A stretch of DNA of 64,000 bases from Holosporaceae bacterium (GTDB taxonomy: Bacteria > Pseudomonadota > Alphaproteobacteria > UBA7879 > UBA5542): contig CP060261.1 of the NCBI GenBank assembly GCA_022646525.1, positions 1-64,000 of the forward strand, given 5' to 3'. Positions 8,600 to 18,447 of this stretch are shown in pieces. A program made the translations under genes and the position numbers. Below the pieces are notes generated by a model. The model saw nothing but the letters and a program-made list of their open reading frames with translations, had not been told where the DNA came from and did no database searches. Each line of letters starts with the position of its first letter. Position 1 is the first letter of the stretch.

Positions 8600-9237
8600 T
8601 CAACGTAAATTTTTGGCATAATCCCCCTTTGCCTGGTTCTTCAAAACTGTGTTCCCCATCAACACAGGTACAATGCCCGCATTATCCGCGCACTCCATAT
8701 CCGCTTTCCAGTCACCCACAAACCAAATTTTGGGGTTTGGCAGTCGTTTTTTGTGGCTTTAAAGCGTGCACCACAGGCACTTTAGAAGGTTTATCTTCCG
8801 CACAATCTGTGGCTCTGATGATCTCATAAAAAAGCAATCGTAGCTTAAGTGTTTTGCTTCCTTACGCAAAATATCGCCTCTTTATTACTCACAACAGCCA
8901 TAGGAATTTTATGGGCATAAATTGTTTCTAATAAGTCTTTTGCGTGGGGCATAGATTTCAAAGATGAAATATGGTTTTTCGTGTACATACTGATAAAAAA
9001 CTTTTTCTGCTTCTTCAGCTTCTTTCCCAAAATTTGGGGGAAATAATCCCTTAATGATGTGCCAGGCAATTGGTGAACAGTGTCAATTTCGATGGGTTCT
9101 TGGTCAAGGGCTGCAAATGTGGCAAGATAAGCCTCTTGGATCAGGTCTTTTGTGTCAACCAATACACCATCCCAATCAAATAAGATGACTTCTGGGGTTA
9201 AACATACATTTGGGTCAAGAATTTCTGGGCAAGACAA
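8600..9237 (-). CDS. HAD-family phosphatase (phosphoglycolate phosphatase-like), frame-disrupted
   Basis: The N-terminal piece contains the HAD motif I Phe-Asp-Trp-Asp-Gly-Val-Leu-Val-Asp-Thr (residues 20-29), a cap region, and motif II in Ala-Val-Val-Ser-Asn-Lys. After indels near 8850 and 8770 other frames supply Lys-Pro-(Ser)-Pro-like motif III and motif IV Val-Gly-Asp-Trp-Lys-Ala-Asp-Met-Glu-Cys-Ala near 8690. Total corrected length is about 212 residues, normal for the family. Such enzymes dephosphorylate small metabolites; the substrate cannot be told. The start is taken at a TTG (9237) that overlaps the end of dat by about 40 bases. Confidence 0.75.
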
Positions 9238-10067
9238 ACTCCTTTTTCCACAAAAGCTAAATATGCCGCGTATAATTTTTCAGAAATAGGGCCAGGTTTC
9301 CTGTGCCAATTTTTTATTATCTGCATGGGTTATGGGCACCACAACATTGTTACTACTACTACTAAAAGCCTCATCAGCTTGATACAGGTCATCACAAGAA
9401 AATGATTTTTCAGCTACGGAAATCTTCATTTCCGTGGCAAGTTTGATCAAGCATGCGTGTAATACCGCCCAAAATATTGCATGTTTTAGGCGCCGTATAC
9501 AGCGCGCTTTTTTCACAATCCAAGCATTTGAAAGGGCCCTTCTGTAACCATGCCATCATCTGTCACACCCCATGTATCAAACAGCCCTTTTTCAAAGGCA
9601 CTTTGTTTTGCCAGCACATTAGGCAAAAGGTTTGTCGTTTTAATGTCACAGCGATGCCAACGCCCGTCACGCTCTGTGCGTATCTTTTTGCTCACAAATG
9701 GGCTAAGGGGTGGTGCTTCATCAGCATAAAAAAGAAGGTTTTGGATCATCTGGAAACAATGATTGCGCGGCGCAATGCCCCGTGAAATTTGCATATAAAC
9801 AAACCCTTCATCAATTTGATTACAGCGTTTTAAATAACGAATCTTATGCAAAAGTGATGCATGGGAAGCATAAGGCTTTTCAATTGATAGCTCTCCTAAA
9901 GATCGGTCTAATCGCTCAAAGTGCGCTGCGGCATCCACAAAAAAAAATCATGGGAAAAATGGATCACTTCGTATACAGCATCCCCAAATAAAGCCCCGAT
10001 CTTCGATCGGCATTTGTGCGGCACCTTTCTTTAGATAGGCACCGTTCACGTAAACATACCTACTCAT
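9198..10067 (-). CDS. dat: D-amino-acid aminotransferase (class IV PLP), frame-disrupted
   Basis: The start Met-Ser-Arg-Tyr-Val-Tyr-Val-Asn-Gly, Ile-Glu-Asp-Arg-Gly-Phe, then Leu-Asp-Arg-Ser-Leu, a central Ile-Lys-Thr-Thr-Asn-Leu-Leu-Pro-Asn-Val-Leu-Ala-Lys segment (the Lys region), Val-Thr-Glu-Gly and a C-terminal Ala-Asp-Glu-Ala-Phe motif match class IV aminotransferases of the D-alanine type, which make D-Glu or D-Ala for peptidoglycan. Breaks lie near 9990-9940, 9515 and 9290. Its ATG at 10067 overlaps the end of trkA by 8 bases. The gene has the same place (trkA-dat-hfq) in other alphaproteobacteria. Confidence 0.8.
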
Positions 10068-11423
10068 TACGCGATCTCAGTAATTTCTCAAGGCGGGAAA
10101 TATAACTATTTTTCACCAACAAAATAAGATGGTCGTTTTCTTCAATAAACTCGTCCGACTTGGGAATGTAAAAATTTTCACCACGTATGACACCCCCCAC
10201 AATTGATTTTTCAGAAGCATTTAAAAGGGCAAATTTTTCTCCAATAAGTTTCGAATTCGACGGCACACTTGCTTCAAAAATCTCACCTACCTCACCTTGT
10301 AAAATATATGCCGTACGAATAGAGCCACGTCGAATATGGTTCAAAATCGTCGAAATGGTAATGAAGCCTGGGTTTAAAATGCTGTCTACCCCCAGTGAAG
10401 GCAAGAACTTGGGGTACATCATGTTGCTTACCAAAGTTGTCACACGGGGCGCGCCTAAGCTTTTGCTTAAAAGGGAAGATAAAATATTCGCCGCATCATC
10501 ATTGGTTACTGATACCACCATATCGACCTGCCCAACATGTGCCTCTTTCAACACACTTAGGTCAATCACATTTCCATGCAAAACCACAACATCTTCTAGT
10601 TGCTCAGCTAATGCCCGGGCCCGGTCTTTGTTGTGTTCAATAATTTTGATGGAAACATCACTCATTTCTTTAAGAATGCCTTGCGCCAAATAAAGCGCCA
10701 CATTCCCCCGCCAGCAATCAAAACATTGCTAATCGGCTCAGACTTAATCCCAAAATCGCCAAAAGGCGGAACAACTTATCCTGTTCAACAAGTACATACG
10801 CATCGTCCCCTGCCATCAAATAATCATGGGCTTGGGGAATAAGAAAATCATCGTTTCTCAAAATACCCATAATTCGAAAAGGGAGGCCTGGAAACTGCTC
10901 ACCCAATTGACGCAAAGGGATATTATTAAGTGGCGACCGCTCATCGAAGTGCAGTAATAAAACAACTGACTCTTTGTTTTTTAAGTGCACCACTTCCATA
11001 ACACCAGGAATCTTTAAATTAGATAAAATAACCCGGGCCACTTGTCTTTCAGGTGAAATAATATAATCAATCGGAAATCGCTGTGACTTTGATCAAGCCA
11101 CTTTGAATTTAAATAGTTTTGATTCCGAATGTGGGAAATTTTAACAGGAATTTTAATAAAGAATGGGCAATTTGGCAGGCAATAATATTGTGCTCATCAG
11201 AAGCCGTCACCGCAATCAAAATGTCCGTATCATTGCCAGATACATCTTCTAATAGGTTGGGATATGACTCTTGCCCAATAACGGCCCGTACATCAAGTGT
11301 TTCCTGAACATACTTAATGCGCTCTGGCGATTGGTCAATAATAGTAATGTCGTTCTCTTCAGCAGAAAGGTAAGAGGCAATGTTATATCCAATTTGTGTA
11401 GCGCCACAAATAACTACTTTCAT
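10060..11423 (-). CDS. trkA: Trk potassium uptake regulator TrkA, frame-disrupted
   Basis: Two RCK modules, each an NAD-binding fold plus a TrkA-C domain, are spread over three frames: 11109-11423, 10718-11041 and 10060-10701 (about 455 residues). TrkA sits on the cytoplasmic side of TrkH/G and gates K+ uptake by nucleotide binding. The first nucleotide loop reads Cys-Gly-Ala-Thr-Gln-Ile-Gly, so the second glycine of GxGxxG is Thr. That is a substitution, not an indel. Breaks are near 11110, 11050-11100 and 10710. ntrX ends 4 bases upstream. Confidence 0.92.
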
Positions 11424-11427
11424 TTGC

Positions 11428-12768
11428 TCATTCCAATGGTTCTGTCAAGCTTGCAAAGGCAATGCCCAACTGTCTAATTTTTCTATGCAAGGCGGTGCGG
11501 TCCATCCCAACCGACTTCGATGTCTTAGAAATGTTGCCATTAAACCGCTTCATATGCAGCGTAAGATACACTTTCTCAAATTTCTCACGGGCTTCTTTCA
11601 ATTCAAGACTTAGAATCCACTCTTTATCAAACACTTCAGAAACCGATGCCTTTTGATCAAATTTGAACTCTGTCGGCAACATATTGGCTGTTACTTCTTT
11701 TTCATCTGGATAGGTCATTAGAAGCCATTCAACAAAGTTTTTAAGTTGGCGCACATTGCCTGGCTAGTCATAAGATTGCAACACAATCATTACATCAGGT
11801 AACAATATTTTTGGCTTTAAGCCTGCTGCTTGCGATTTTGATTTTATGAAATAGTCTAGTATTTGAGGAATATCCTCACAGCGCTCTTTTTAAACTTGGA
11901 ATTTTAAGGTTCACAACATTCAAGCGGAAAAACAGATCCTCTAAAAACACCCTTTTCAACAAGGCTTTTCATATCAATCGTTGTACTTGAGATAATGCGT
12001 GGGGCCACCTCTCCTTCACGCAATGCTTTAAGTAGTTTTTGCTGACACGGCATGGTGAGCGCATGCACTGAATCAAGATACACCGTGCCTTCTGCAGCCA
12101 ACTCAAACAGCCCTGGCGTACCCATATCGCCAAACACTTTTTATCAAAGTCTTCAGGCGTTAGTTCAACACAACTTAAAACACAAAAAGGGTTTCGTTTC
12201 GCGTGCCGACTTTTCGTGAATCAAGCAAGCTAAAGACTCTTTTTTCCAGCCCTGTCTCCCTTCTATAAGCACACGCCCATTGGTTTTGAAACTCCGATCA
12301 ACGGCTTGCCTTAGGGCGCCAATTTTAGAAGAAATCCCAATTAAATCATCAGGCTTATCGCGCTGACTCCAAATTTGATTTAACTCTCTTTCAGGTTTGC
12401 ATATTCAACAGCCCTATTAATGGCACTCAGCAATACCTCTGTCTTAAAAGGCTTTTCAATAAAAATCATAAGCACCTTTTTTAATGAATTCACAGCCGTT
12501 TCGATGGTGCCGTGCCCACTGATCATAATGACAGGCAAGTTTGCATTCTTTTTTTGATTAAGTCTAGAAAATAAACACCATCAAATCGCGGGTTTGCCAA
12601 CCAAACATCCAATAAAACAACATGAGGGTTTTGAGCATCAATCGCCTCTATAGCTTTCTCACCGCTTTCAACAGTAATAGGATGGTAGCCCTCATCAGAC
12701 AAAATGCCTGAGAGAAGCTGCCGAATATCGTATTGGTCATCAACAATTAAGATTTTGTTTTTCATCAA
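11428..12768 (-). CDS. ntrX: Response regulator NtrX with degraded AAA+ motifs, frame-disrupted
   Basis: The receiver domain (12523-12768) holds the acidic pair in Ile-Val-Asp-Asp and the phospho-acceptor Asp in Leu-Leu-Asp-Val-Trp-Leu. The AAA+ region is present, but the Walker A loop reads Gly-Arg-Gln-Gly-Trp-Lys-Lys-Glu (12236-12265; family Gly-x-x-Gly-x-Gly-Lys-Glu) and Walker B reads Tyr-Leu-Asp-Ser-Val (about 12065-12085; family Leu-Asp-Glu). No GAFTGA loop is seen. The C terminus has a Fis-type helix-turn-helix (Ser-Lys-Thr-Ser-Lys-Ser-Val-Gly-Met-Asp-Arg-Thr-Ala-Leu). NtrX normally pairs with NtrY in nitrogen, redox and envelope control. Several indels break the frame between 11755 and 12545. 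Confidence 0.9.
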
Positions 12769-12834
12769 ATATTCCTAGACAAACTCTATCATAGTTTTTT
12801 TTTTTTTGTGAACAGCAAAACAACCTGGCACCCC

Positions 12835-14978
12835 TTACTTCCTTTTTTGATTTTCAAAACTTAAGGTGCCATCATGGTCTTCCATAATACGCTTAACAAT
12901 TGAAAGCCCCAACCCAGTACCCTTTTCTTTCGTTGTGACATAAGGGTCTAAAATATTTTGCTGTAATTCTTCGGGGAATCCTGGTCCTGTATCTTCAATC
13001 ATCAGTGCTGTATGTTTTTTTGTATCTTCGGCAGAAACAGAAATTGTTTTCATGCCACCTTTTGGTCTTCCATCGCTTCAATGCCATTTTCACCACATTT
13101 AAAATAGCCTTGCGAGATTTGCTGCGCATCGCACAAAATCAGTAAATCTTTAGGCAGATCAACTACAAAATTAATTTCTTTGTTGTTCTTATGAAGCGAC
13201 AAAACTTCATGCACAATGTCACTTAAGTTTTCTTTCTTCATGACGGGTTTTGGCATGCGTGCAAATGTAGAAAACTCTGAAACCATGTTGCCAATATAAA
13301 TCACTTGCTGCTTTATGGTTTCTAAGCATTCACTAAAGGTATCAGGGGATGTTTTAATTTCTTTTGAATATTTCCTCTTAAGGCGCTCTGCTGCTAAATG
13401 AATCGGCGTCAGTGGATTTTTAATTTCGTAAGCAACACGGCGCGCCACATCAGCCCAAGCCGCTTGCTTCTGTGCATCCAAAAGCCCTGTAATTTCATCC
13501 AGCGTTACAACGTAACCTTCAACTTTTTTTTTTCTATTTCAAACAAAATTGCACTAAAAAAGATACGTTGCAATCCACGAATCTGAAACGCAACTTGATC
13601 TTCATAAAAGGTTTTCCAATCTTTAAGCTTTTTTGAAAAACTTTGAAAAGCGGCATATACACCGACGACAATTTTTGCCAATTTTATCATTTAGCTCAAT
13701 ATCTAAAAGTTGTGATGCCATTTGGTTGGGGTATAAAATTTTTCCTTTGGCATCTAGGCCAATGACCCCCACAGATACCCCGGCCAATGTCGATTCAATA
13801 AACTGCTTCTGCAGCTCAAGCTCTCTGTTAGCACCCAAAAGCTCTAGCCTCTGTGCTTGAATACGGCGTGCCATACGGTTGAATGAACGGCTCAGCAAAT
13901 TCATCTCGTCGTCTTGGTTTTTCTTCTTTTCCGGAACACGAATTTCTAAATCACCCACACTAATTTTTTCTGCAGCATGAATAAGGTTTTGAATCGGAGC
14001 AATAAGACGGCCAGAAATCAAAACACCCACCCATAGTGAAATCAAAAGCAAAACTAAAGACACCACAGAAAATAAAAGAATCACGATAATTTCAAACCCA
14101 GTGCGCTGGCCTTCAAGCGACCCATATTCATTGAAAATTTCTGCAGAACGCTTTAAATGCTGTGACACTTTCGGATCAACCGAGCGTCCCACAAATAAGA
14201 ATACACCCGGATGGCCTGGCAGCTGAATCAACGCACGCATGCGGTCATGCTCTGAACTGCGCAGTAATGCAACTTTTCCTGATGAGGCTTGTTCCACGGC
14301 CCAACTGGGCAAAGGCTCAAATTGCAAAGCAAACGTTAGCTTTGAACGTCCTAATAAATCTTGATCCCTGTTAAAAACAATAGCCTCTGTCAGAGAGCGA
14401 AGGGATGCCATCAAAGTCAGGTAATGGTCAAAGCGTTTTCGATCTTTCTTTAAATTAGAAATCTCACGATTTAAGTCATAAGCCATAAGGGTGGCATCTT
14501 TTGCCACATTGTTTTGATGTTCTTTTAAATAAGAGTTCGCAACTGCGACCGACTCAGAAAGCGCACTTCGAATACGATTACTAAACCAGTCTTGAACCCC
14601 AAAGTGGAAAAACAACAAAGAAAGCACGGTCATTGTAATCGCCGGCACCAAGGCCACAATACCAAATAAAACAGTAATGCGTACATGCAGTTTTGAGCCC
14701 GCCAGCCCACGTTGACGACTGGCCCACATTCTTACAAGGCGACGGGCTAGTAAAAGGCCCAGCACAAGTAAAAACACCATGTTCAGAATAAGAACACCTA
14801 AAAGATACTTGGGTGACACATTGAAAACTGAAATCCCACCCACCAGCGTCGTGGAGATGGTTGCAAAGAAAACCACCCACAGTACAGTTGTAGAGGGAAT
14901 ATAACGCTTCAACCGCTTCTGCAGTGCACTGATATAAGACCAGGATAAAAAGCTATTTTTTTGTTTTTGCGCTGTCAA
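12835..14978 (-). CDS. ntrY: Sensor kinase NtrY with Tyr at the phospho-acceptor site, frame-disrupted
   Basis: The first 440 residues are open: membrane spans near 30-50, 58-78, 100-125 and 300-325, a periplasmic loop, HAMP around 325-380, then PAS. Later pieces give the dimerisation helix at 13050-13481 and the ATPase domain at 12835-13053 with Asp-Thr-Gly-Pro-Gly-Phe and Gly-Thr-Gly-Leu-Gly-Leu-Ser boxes. The H-box reads Val-Ala-Arg-Arg-Val-Ala-Tyr-Glu-Ile-Lys-Asn-Pro-Leu-Thr-Pro: the phosphorylated His is Tyr (codon TAC at 13428-13430). This is a single base substitution. The start is a TTG inside the end of the upstream fis-like gene (26-base overlap). Breaks lie near 13630, 13500 and 13060-13100. 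Confidence 0.92.
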
Positions 14979-15237
14979 AGGATTTTCTTTTTCGAATTAG
15001 ATTTAGGTCAATCATTTTCTTCTTTAGGGTGTTACGATTCATCCCTAAAATTTCAGCCGCTTTTGACTGATTGTTTTTCGTTTTTTTCAAAACAGATAAA
15101 ATCAAAGGTTTCTCTAATTCTTTCACCATAAGGCTGTGCAAATCTTTCAAGCAAAAAAGTTGCTCGTTTTCCACAAGATAGTGGTGCACAACATCTGAAA
15201 GTGTTTTGTTGCTTTGGATATTGTGATCGTTTTTCAT
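14953..15237 (-). CDS. fis: Free-standing Fis-like DNA-binding protein
   Basis: Intact, 94 residues, about the size of E. coli Fis (98). Residues 45-88 form the C-terminal helix-turn-helix domain shared by Fis and NtrC-type regulators: Leu-Glu-Lys-Pro-Leu-Ile then Asn-Asn-Gln-Ser-Lys-Ala-Ala-Glu-Ile-Leu-Gly-Met-Asn-Arg-Asn-Thr-Leu-Lys-Lys-Lys. No receiver or AAA+ domain is present. Its ATG overlaps the dusB stop (ATGA), so the two are translationally coupled, as in the dusB-fis operon of gammaproteobacteria. In other alphaproteobacteria this place is held by ntrB-ntrC. I infer it is either an NtrC reduced to its DNA-binding end or a true Fis. Confidence 0.85.
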   Translation of the reverse strand: MKNDHNIQSNKTLSDVVHHYLVENEQLFCLKDLHSLMVKELEKPLILSVLKKTKNNQSKAAEILGMNRNTLKKKMIDLNLIRKRKSFDSAKTKK

Positions 15238-16211
15238 GCCACTTCCTCCAAATTTTCATAGAAAGCATCAATGGTTTCTAAAAGCCCTTCCATTGTTTCT
15301 TGGCAATTAACTGTTTGTCTAAATTCAGCCGAATTTTCCAAGCCTTTACTATACCACCCCATATGTTTCCGGGCCATACGCACACCCGTATACTCGCCGT
15401 AATGGTCTGCCATGTCTTTCATGTGTTCATAAATAATTTTTTTCTTTTCTGCCATCGAAGGTTCTGGCAGTTTTTCACCCGTTTTCAAAAAGTAGTCCAC
15501 TTGTTTTAAAAACCAGGGTCGTCCATAAGTGCCACGACCAACCATCACACCGTCTGCCCCTGATTCCTTTAAAAGGCGGTCTGCATCTTCTACTGTGCGC
15601 ACATCACCGTTTCCAATCACAGGAATAGAAACGTTTTCTTTCACTTTACGAATAAAAGGCCAATCCGCCTTTCCATTATAAAGCTGGCATCGGGTTCGCC
15701 CATGCACCGTCACCATTTTTATACCCAAGTCTTCTGCAATTTTTGCCAGCTGGGGCGCGTTTAGGTTTTCATGATTCCACCCCATGCGCATTTTAAGTGT
15801 CACAGGCACAGACACCGCATCAACTGTTGCTTTAATAATTGCTGCGGCCAACTTTTCGTCGCGCATCAAAGCTGATCCAGCATGCCCATTTGTCACCTTT
15901 TTCACGGGGCACCCCATGTTAATATCAATGATAGAAGCGCCTCTTTCCACATTTAAACGCGCAGCTTCGGCCATAACATCAGGTTCGCACCCTGCCAGCT
16001 GTACAACACGAGGAAAATCTTCTGGGTCATGTTTTGCTTTTAGTAAAGATTGTCGGGTTTCAAGAATCATGGCACGACTGGCAATCATCTCTGAAGTCAC
16101 CAAGCCCGCACCATATTTCTTCACAATACGACGAAATGGCAGGTCACTCACCCCAGACATGGGAGCCAGCAAAACAGGAGAATCAATTTTTATAGAACCA
16201 ATATAAAACAT
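15234..16211 (-). CDS. dusB: tRNA-dihydrouridine synthase DusB (NifR3)
   Basis: Intact, 325 residues. An FMN-binding TIM barrel: Leu-Ala-Pro-Met-Ser-Gly-Val-Ser-Asp (residues 15-23), the signature Asp-Ile-Asn-Met-Gly-Cys-Pro-Val-Lys-Lys-Val with the catalytic Cys near 102, Lys-Met-Arg-Met-Gly-Trp, and the phosphate-binding Gly-Asn-Gly-Asp and Gly-Arg-Gly motifs. The enzyme reduces uridines in the tRNA D-loop. It heads the nifR3-ntr operon. A T-rich, AT-rich leader lies upstream toward the divergent channel gene. Confidence 0.96.
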   Translation of the reverse strand: MFYIGSIKIDSPVLLAPMSGVSDLPFRRIVKKYGAGLVTSEMIASRAMILETRQSLLKAKHDPEDFPRVVQLAGCEPDVMAEAARLNVERGASIIDINMGCPVKKVTNGHAGSALMRDEKLAAAIIKATVDAVSVPVTLKMRMGWNHENLNAPQLAKIAEDLGIKMVTVHGRTRCQLYNGKADWPFIRKVKENVSIPVIGNGDVRTVEDADRLLKESGADGVMVGRGTYGRPWFLKQVDYFLKTGEKLPEPSMAEKKKIIYEHMKDMADHYGEYTGVRMARKHMGWYSKGLENSAEFRQTVNCQETMEGLLETIDAFYENLEEVA

Positions 16212-16289
16212 AGCTTTTGCTTAAATAATAAGCAATCTACATGAAATAGAATCCTGGCGCAAGGCGAAAGAGTCAAGGCTATGCCTGTG

Positions 16290-16320
16290 TTGACAAACCC
16301 CCGGGGCACAATGTTATGAT
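16290..16320 (+). promoter_or_regulatory. Sigma-70-like promoter for the MscS-type channel gene
   Basis: A perfect -35 TTGACA (16290-16295) and a TATGAT -10 (16315-16320) are separated by 19 bases, a little longer than ideal. They lie 30 bases before the ATG at 16350, with a purine-rich AAGAAAGG ribosome site between. Confidence 0.6.
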
Positions 16321-16349
16321 CACTGCGAAATTAATAAGAAAGGTAAGAA

Positions 16350-17540
16350 ATGATTCAAACTATTCATACATTCTGCCAAGGACTTGGCATTGGCACAAAA
16401 GAAACAGCAGTTCTAACCTTTTTGGCATCGTTGCTTGGCATTGCTGTTGTTGGGTACGTTATTCATAAAATTCTAGGCTTTCTTTTCTTCACGCAGTTTA
16501 AGAAATATATCAAAAGAAATTATCCTGATATTGCAGAAATCACCGATCGAGTTTCGCTTTTCAAAAGATTATTAATGTTCGTGGTTCCTCTTATCTTAAT
16601 GATCGATCTGTCTTTCTTTCTTGGAAGCCCTGAACACCCAACACTTACGAAACTAGTAGGCAAGATCGAAAAAATTTTAGGCCTGTACTTACTGGTTCTA
16701 CTGGGTATGTTGCTGTCCACATTGATCAACGCCGCAGAACACTCTTACAACAAATTTAATGCCAAAAAGGGGCTACCTGTACGCAGCTACGCCCAATCAG
16801 TAAAACTAATCCTTTTCATCATATTTGGCATTCTTGTAATTTCCAAGATAATGGATAAGTCACCTATTACCTTCTTAACAGGGTTGGCTGCCGGTATTGG
16901 TATTATTTCTGTTATTTTTAAAGATGCCATCTTATCATTCATTGCAAGCTTTCAACTTGTCACATCACGCATGATGAAGGTTGGTGACTGGATCGAAATT
17001 CCAGGAAAAGACATTTCAGGAAACATTATTGAAATGTCATTAAATACAGTTAAAATTCAAAACTTTGATAAAACAATTTCCACACTGCCACCCTACTACC
17101 TTGTGTCAAATGCCGTTAAGAACTACCAAGGCATGTTTGACTTTGGCGCCCGACGCATTAAAAAAAGCTTTAATGTTGATGCCCATACCATCAAATTTAT
17201 AGATGGAAAAACAATTCAAAACCTGAAAAAAATACCTTCTCTTTCAAAGCATTTAAAGAAAAGTGAAAGCGATCTTTTAAAGGCACAAATTACAAATATG
17301 ACGCTTTTTCGTCAATTCATCGAAAACATTTTAGAAAATGACGCACGCTTCTCTAAAGACGGTGTTATATTCATGGTACGTGTCATTCAGCCCAGTCCTG
17401 AAGGCGGCGTTCCCCTTGAAATTTACACATATACAAAAGATACAAACTGGAAGAATCACGAACATATCCAGGCCGAGCTAATTGAAACAGTCATTGCAAA
17501 TATGGGATATTTCGACCTAAAGCTTTTGCAGCACACCTAA
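16350..17540 (+). CDS. MscS-family mechanosensitive channel, YbdG type
   Basis: Intact, 396 residues. Five hydrophobic segments occupy residues 20-45, 70-95, 105-125, 150-170 and 175-205; the last is the pore helix with small residues (Gly-Leu-Ala-Ala-Gly-Ile-Gly). The following Met-Lys-Val-Gly-Asp-Trp-Ile-Glu and Gly-Asn-Ile-Ile-Glu-Met-Ser-Leu-Asn-Thr-Val-Lys-Ile form the MscS beta domain, and the Pro-Pro-Tyr-Tyr-Leu-Val then Arg-Arg-Ile-Lys-Lys-Ser features are typical of the YbdG (MscM) branch. It would release solutes on osmotic downshift. It has its own promoter and is divergent from dusB. Confidence 0.9.
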   Translation: MIQTIHTFCQGLGIGTKETAVLTFLASLLGIAVVGYVIHKILGFLFFTQFKKYIKRNYPDIAEITDRVSLFKRLLMFVVPLILMIDLSFFLGSPEHPTLTKLVGKIEKILGLYLLVLLGMLLSTLINAAEHSYNKFNAKKGLPVRSYAQSVKLILFIIFGILVISKIMDKSPITFLTGLAAGIGIISVIFKDAILSFIASFQLVTSRMMKVGDWIEIPGKDISGNIIEMSLNTVKIQNFDKTISTLPPYYLVSNAVKNYQGMFDFGARRIKKSFNVDAHTIKFIDGKTIQNLKKIPSLSKHLKKSESDLLKAQITNMTLFRQFIENILENDARFSKDGVIFMVRVIQPSPEGGVPLEIYTYTKDTNWKNHEHIQAELIETVIANMGYFDLKLLQHT

Positions 17541-17544
17541 TGCA

Positions 17545-18423
17545 TTAACTGGGTTTTTTGTGCCAAATAATACAAACGTTTCCAATCAATACAAAGGCCA
17601 ACCCCACTAAGTGGAGTAACTGCCATTGGTATGCCTCGAAAAGAGAGGAAATGAAAAGCGCAACAGGTGGAAACATAATGGTGGCATAGCCGGCCATGGC
17701 GGGCCCTACATTGCGCACCAGCTTTAAATAGCACAAGAAAGCCACAACAGACCCGAGAACTGTTAAGTACAAAACAGATCCCCAATATGTGGGGCTTTCA
17801 GCCCATACAAAAGGGATATCTCGCACCCAAGCATACAAAAAAATGATAATGGCGCCATAAATAGACGCCATTGTAATTGCAGTTGATGAAGGAATTTCAT
17901 TGTTTTGGTTGCGCTTGGTCACCATGCTTCCGAAGGCAAACAGCATTGAGCCTACCCCCGCCAATAAAATTCCTTTTGTCACCTGGCTTTTCATCGCGGT
18001 ATTCGAAATATCAGGTGCAAAAAAATAAGCCAAGGCCAATCACGCCCAAAACAATGCCACACACAATGTTCATACGAGGAATGTTTCGGTAAAAATAAAA
18101 TTATAAATAATATTGAAAAAACTAACCGTAGAAAAGACAACGGCAACAACACCTGACGGAATATACTGTGTAGATGAATAAATGAAAATATGGTGCACCG
18201 AACACATTGAAAGGGCCAACAGCACCATATAAACATGATCAATTGGCTTCAGCGCAGAAAGTTTTGTTTTTATAGCGGCACCACCCAAGCAAGATGAACG
18301 ATGCTAAAACAAAGCGATAAAAAATAGATACTTCAGGGGACGCATGCCCAATTTGTAATTTTATGGCAAACCACGTCGTCCCCAAATTAAGACAGTGGAA
18401 AGATATAAAAACAAATTGTTCAT
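17545..18423 (-). CDS. EamA/DMT-family metabolite exporter, frame-disrupted
   Basis: Joined frames give about 290 residues with ten hydrophobic segments in two similar halves, the EamA architecture. The start Met-Asn-Asn-Leu-Phe-Leu-Tyr-Leu-Ser-Thr-Val-Leu-Ile-Trp-Gly-Thr is the typical first helix, and the second half has Gly-Ser-Val-Val-Ala-Phe and Leu-x-Pro-Val-like positions (Met-Phe-Pro-Pro-Val-Ala). These are inner-membrane exporters of amino acids or other metabolites; the substrate is unknown. Breaks occur near 18385, 18290 and 18060. It follows parC by 24 bases and ends convergently with the MscS-type gene. Confidence 0.85.
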
Positions 18424-18447
18424 CAATGTCCTCAAAAAATGGGGTGA

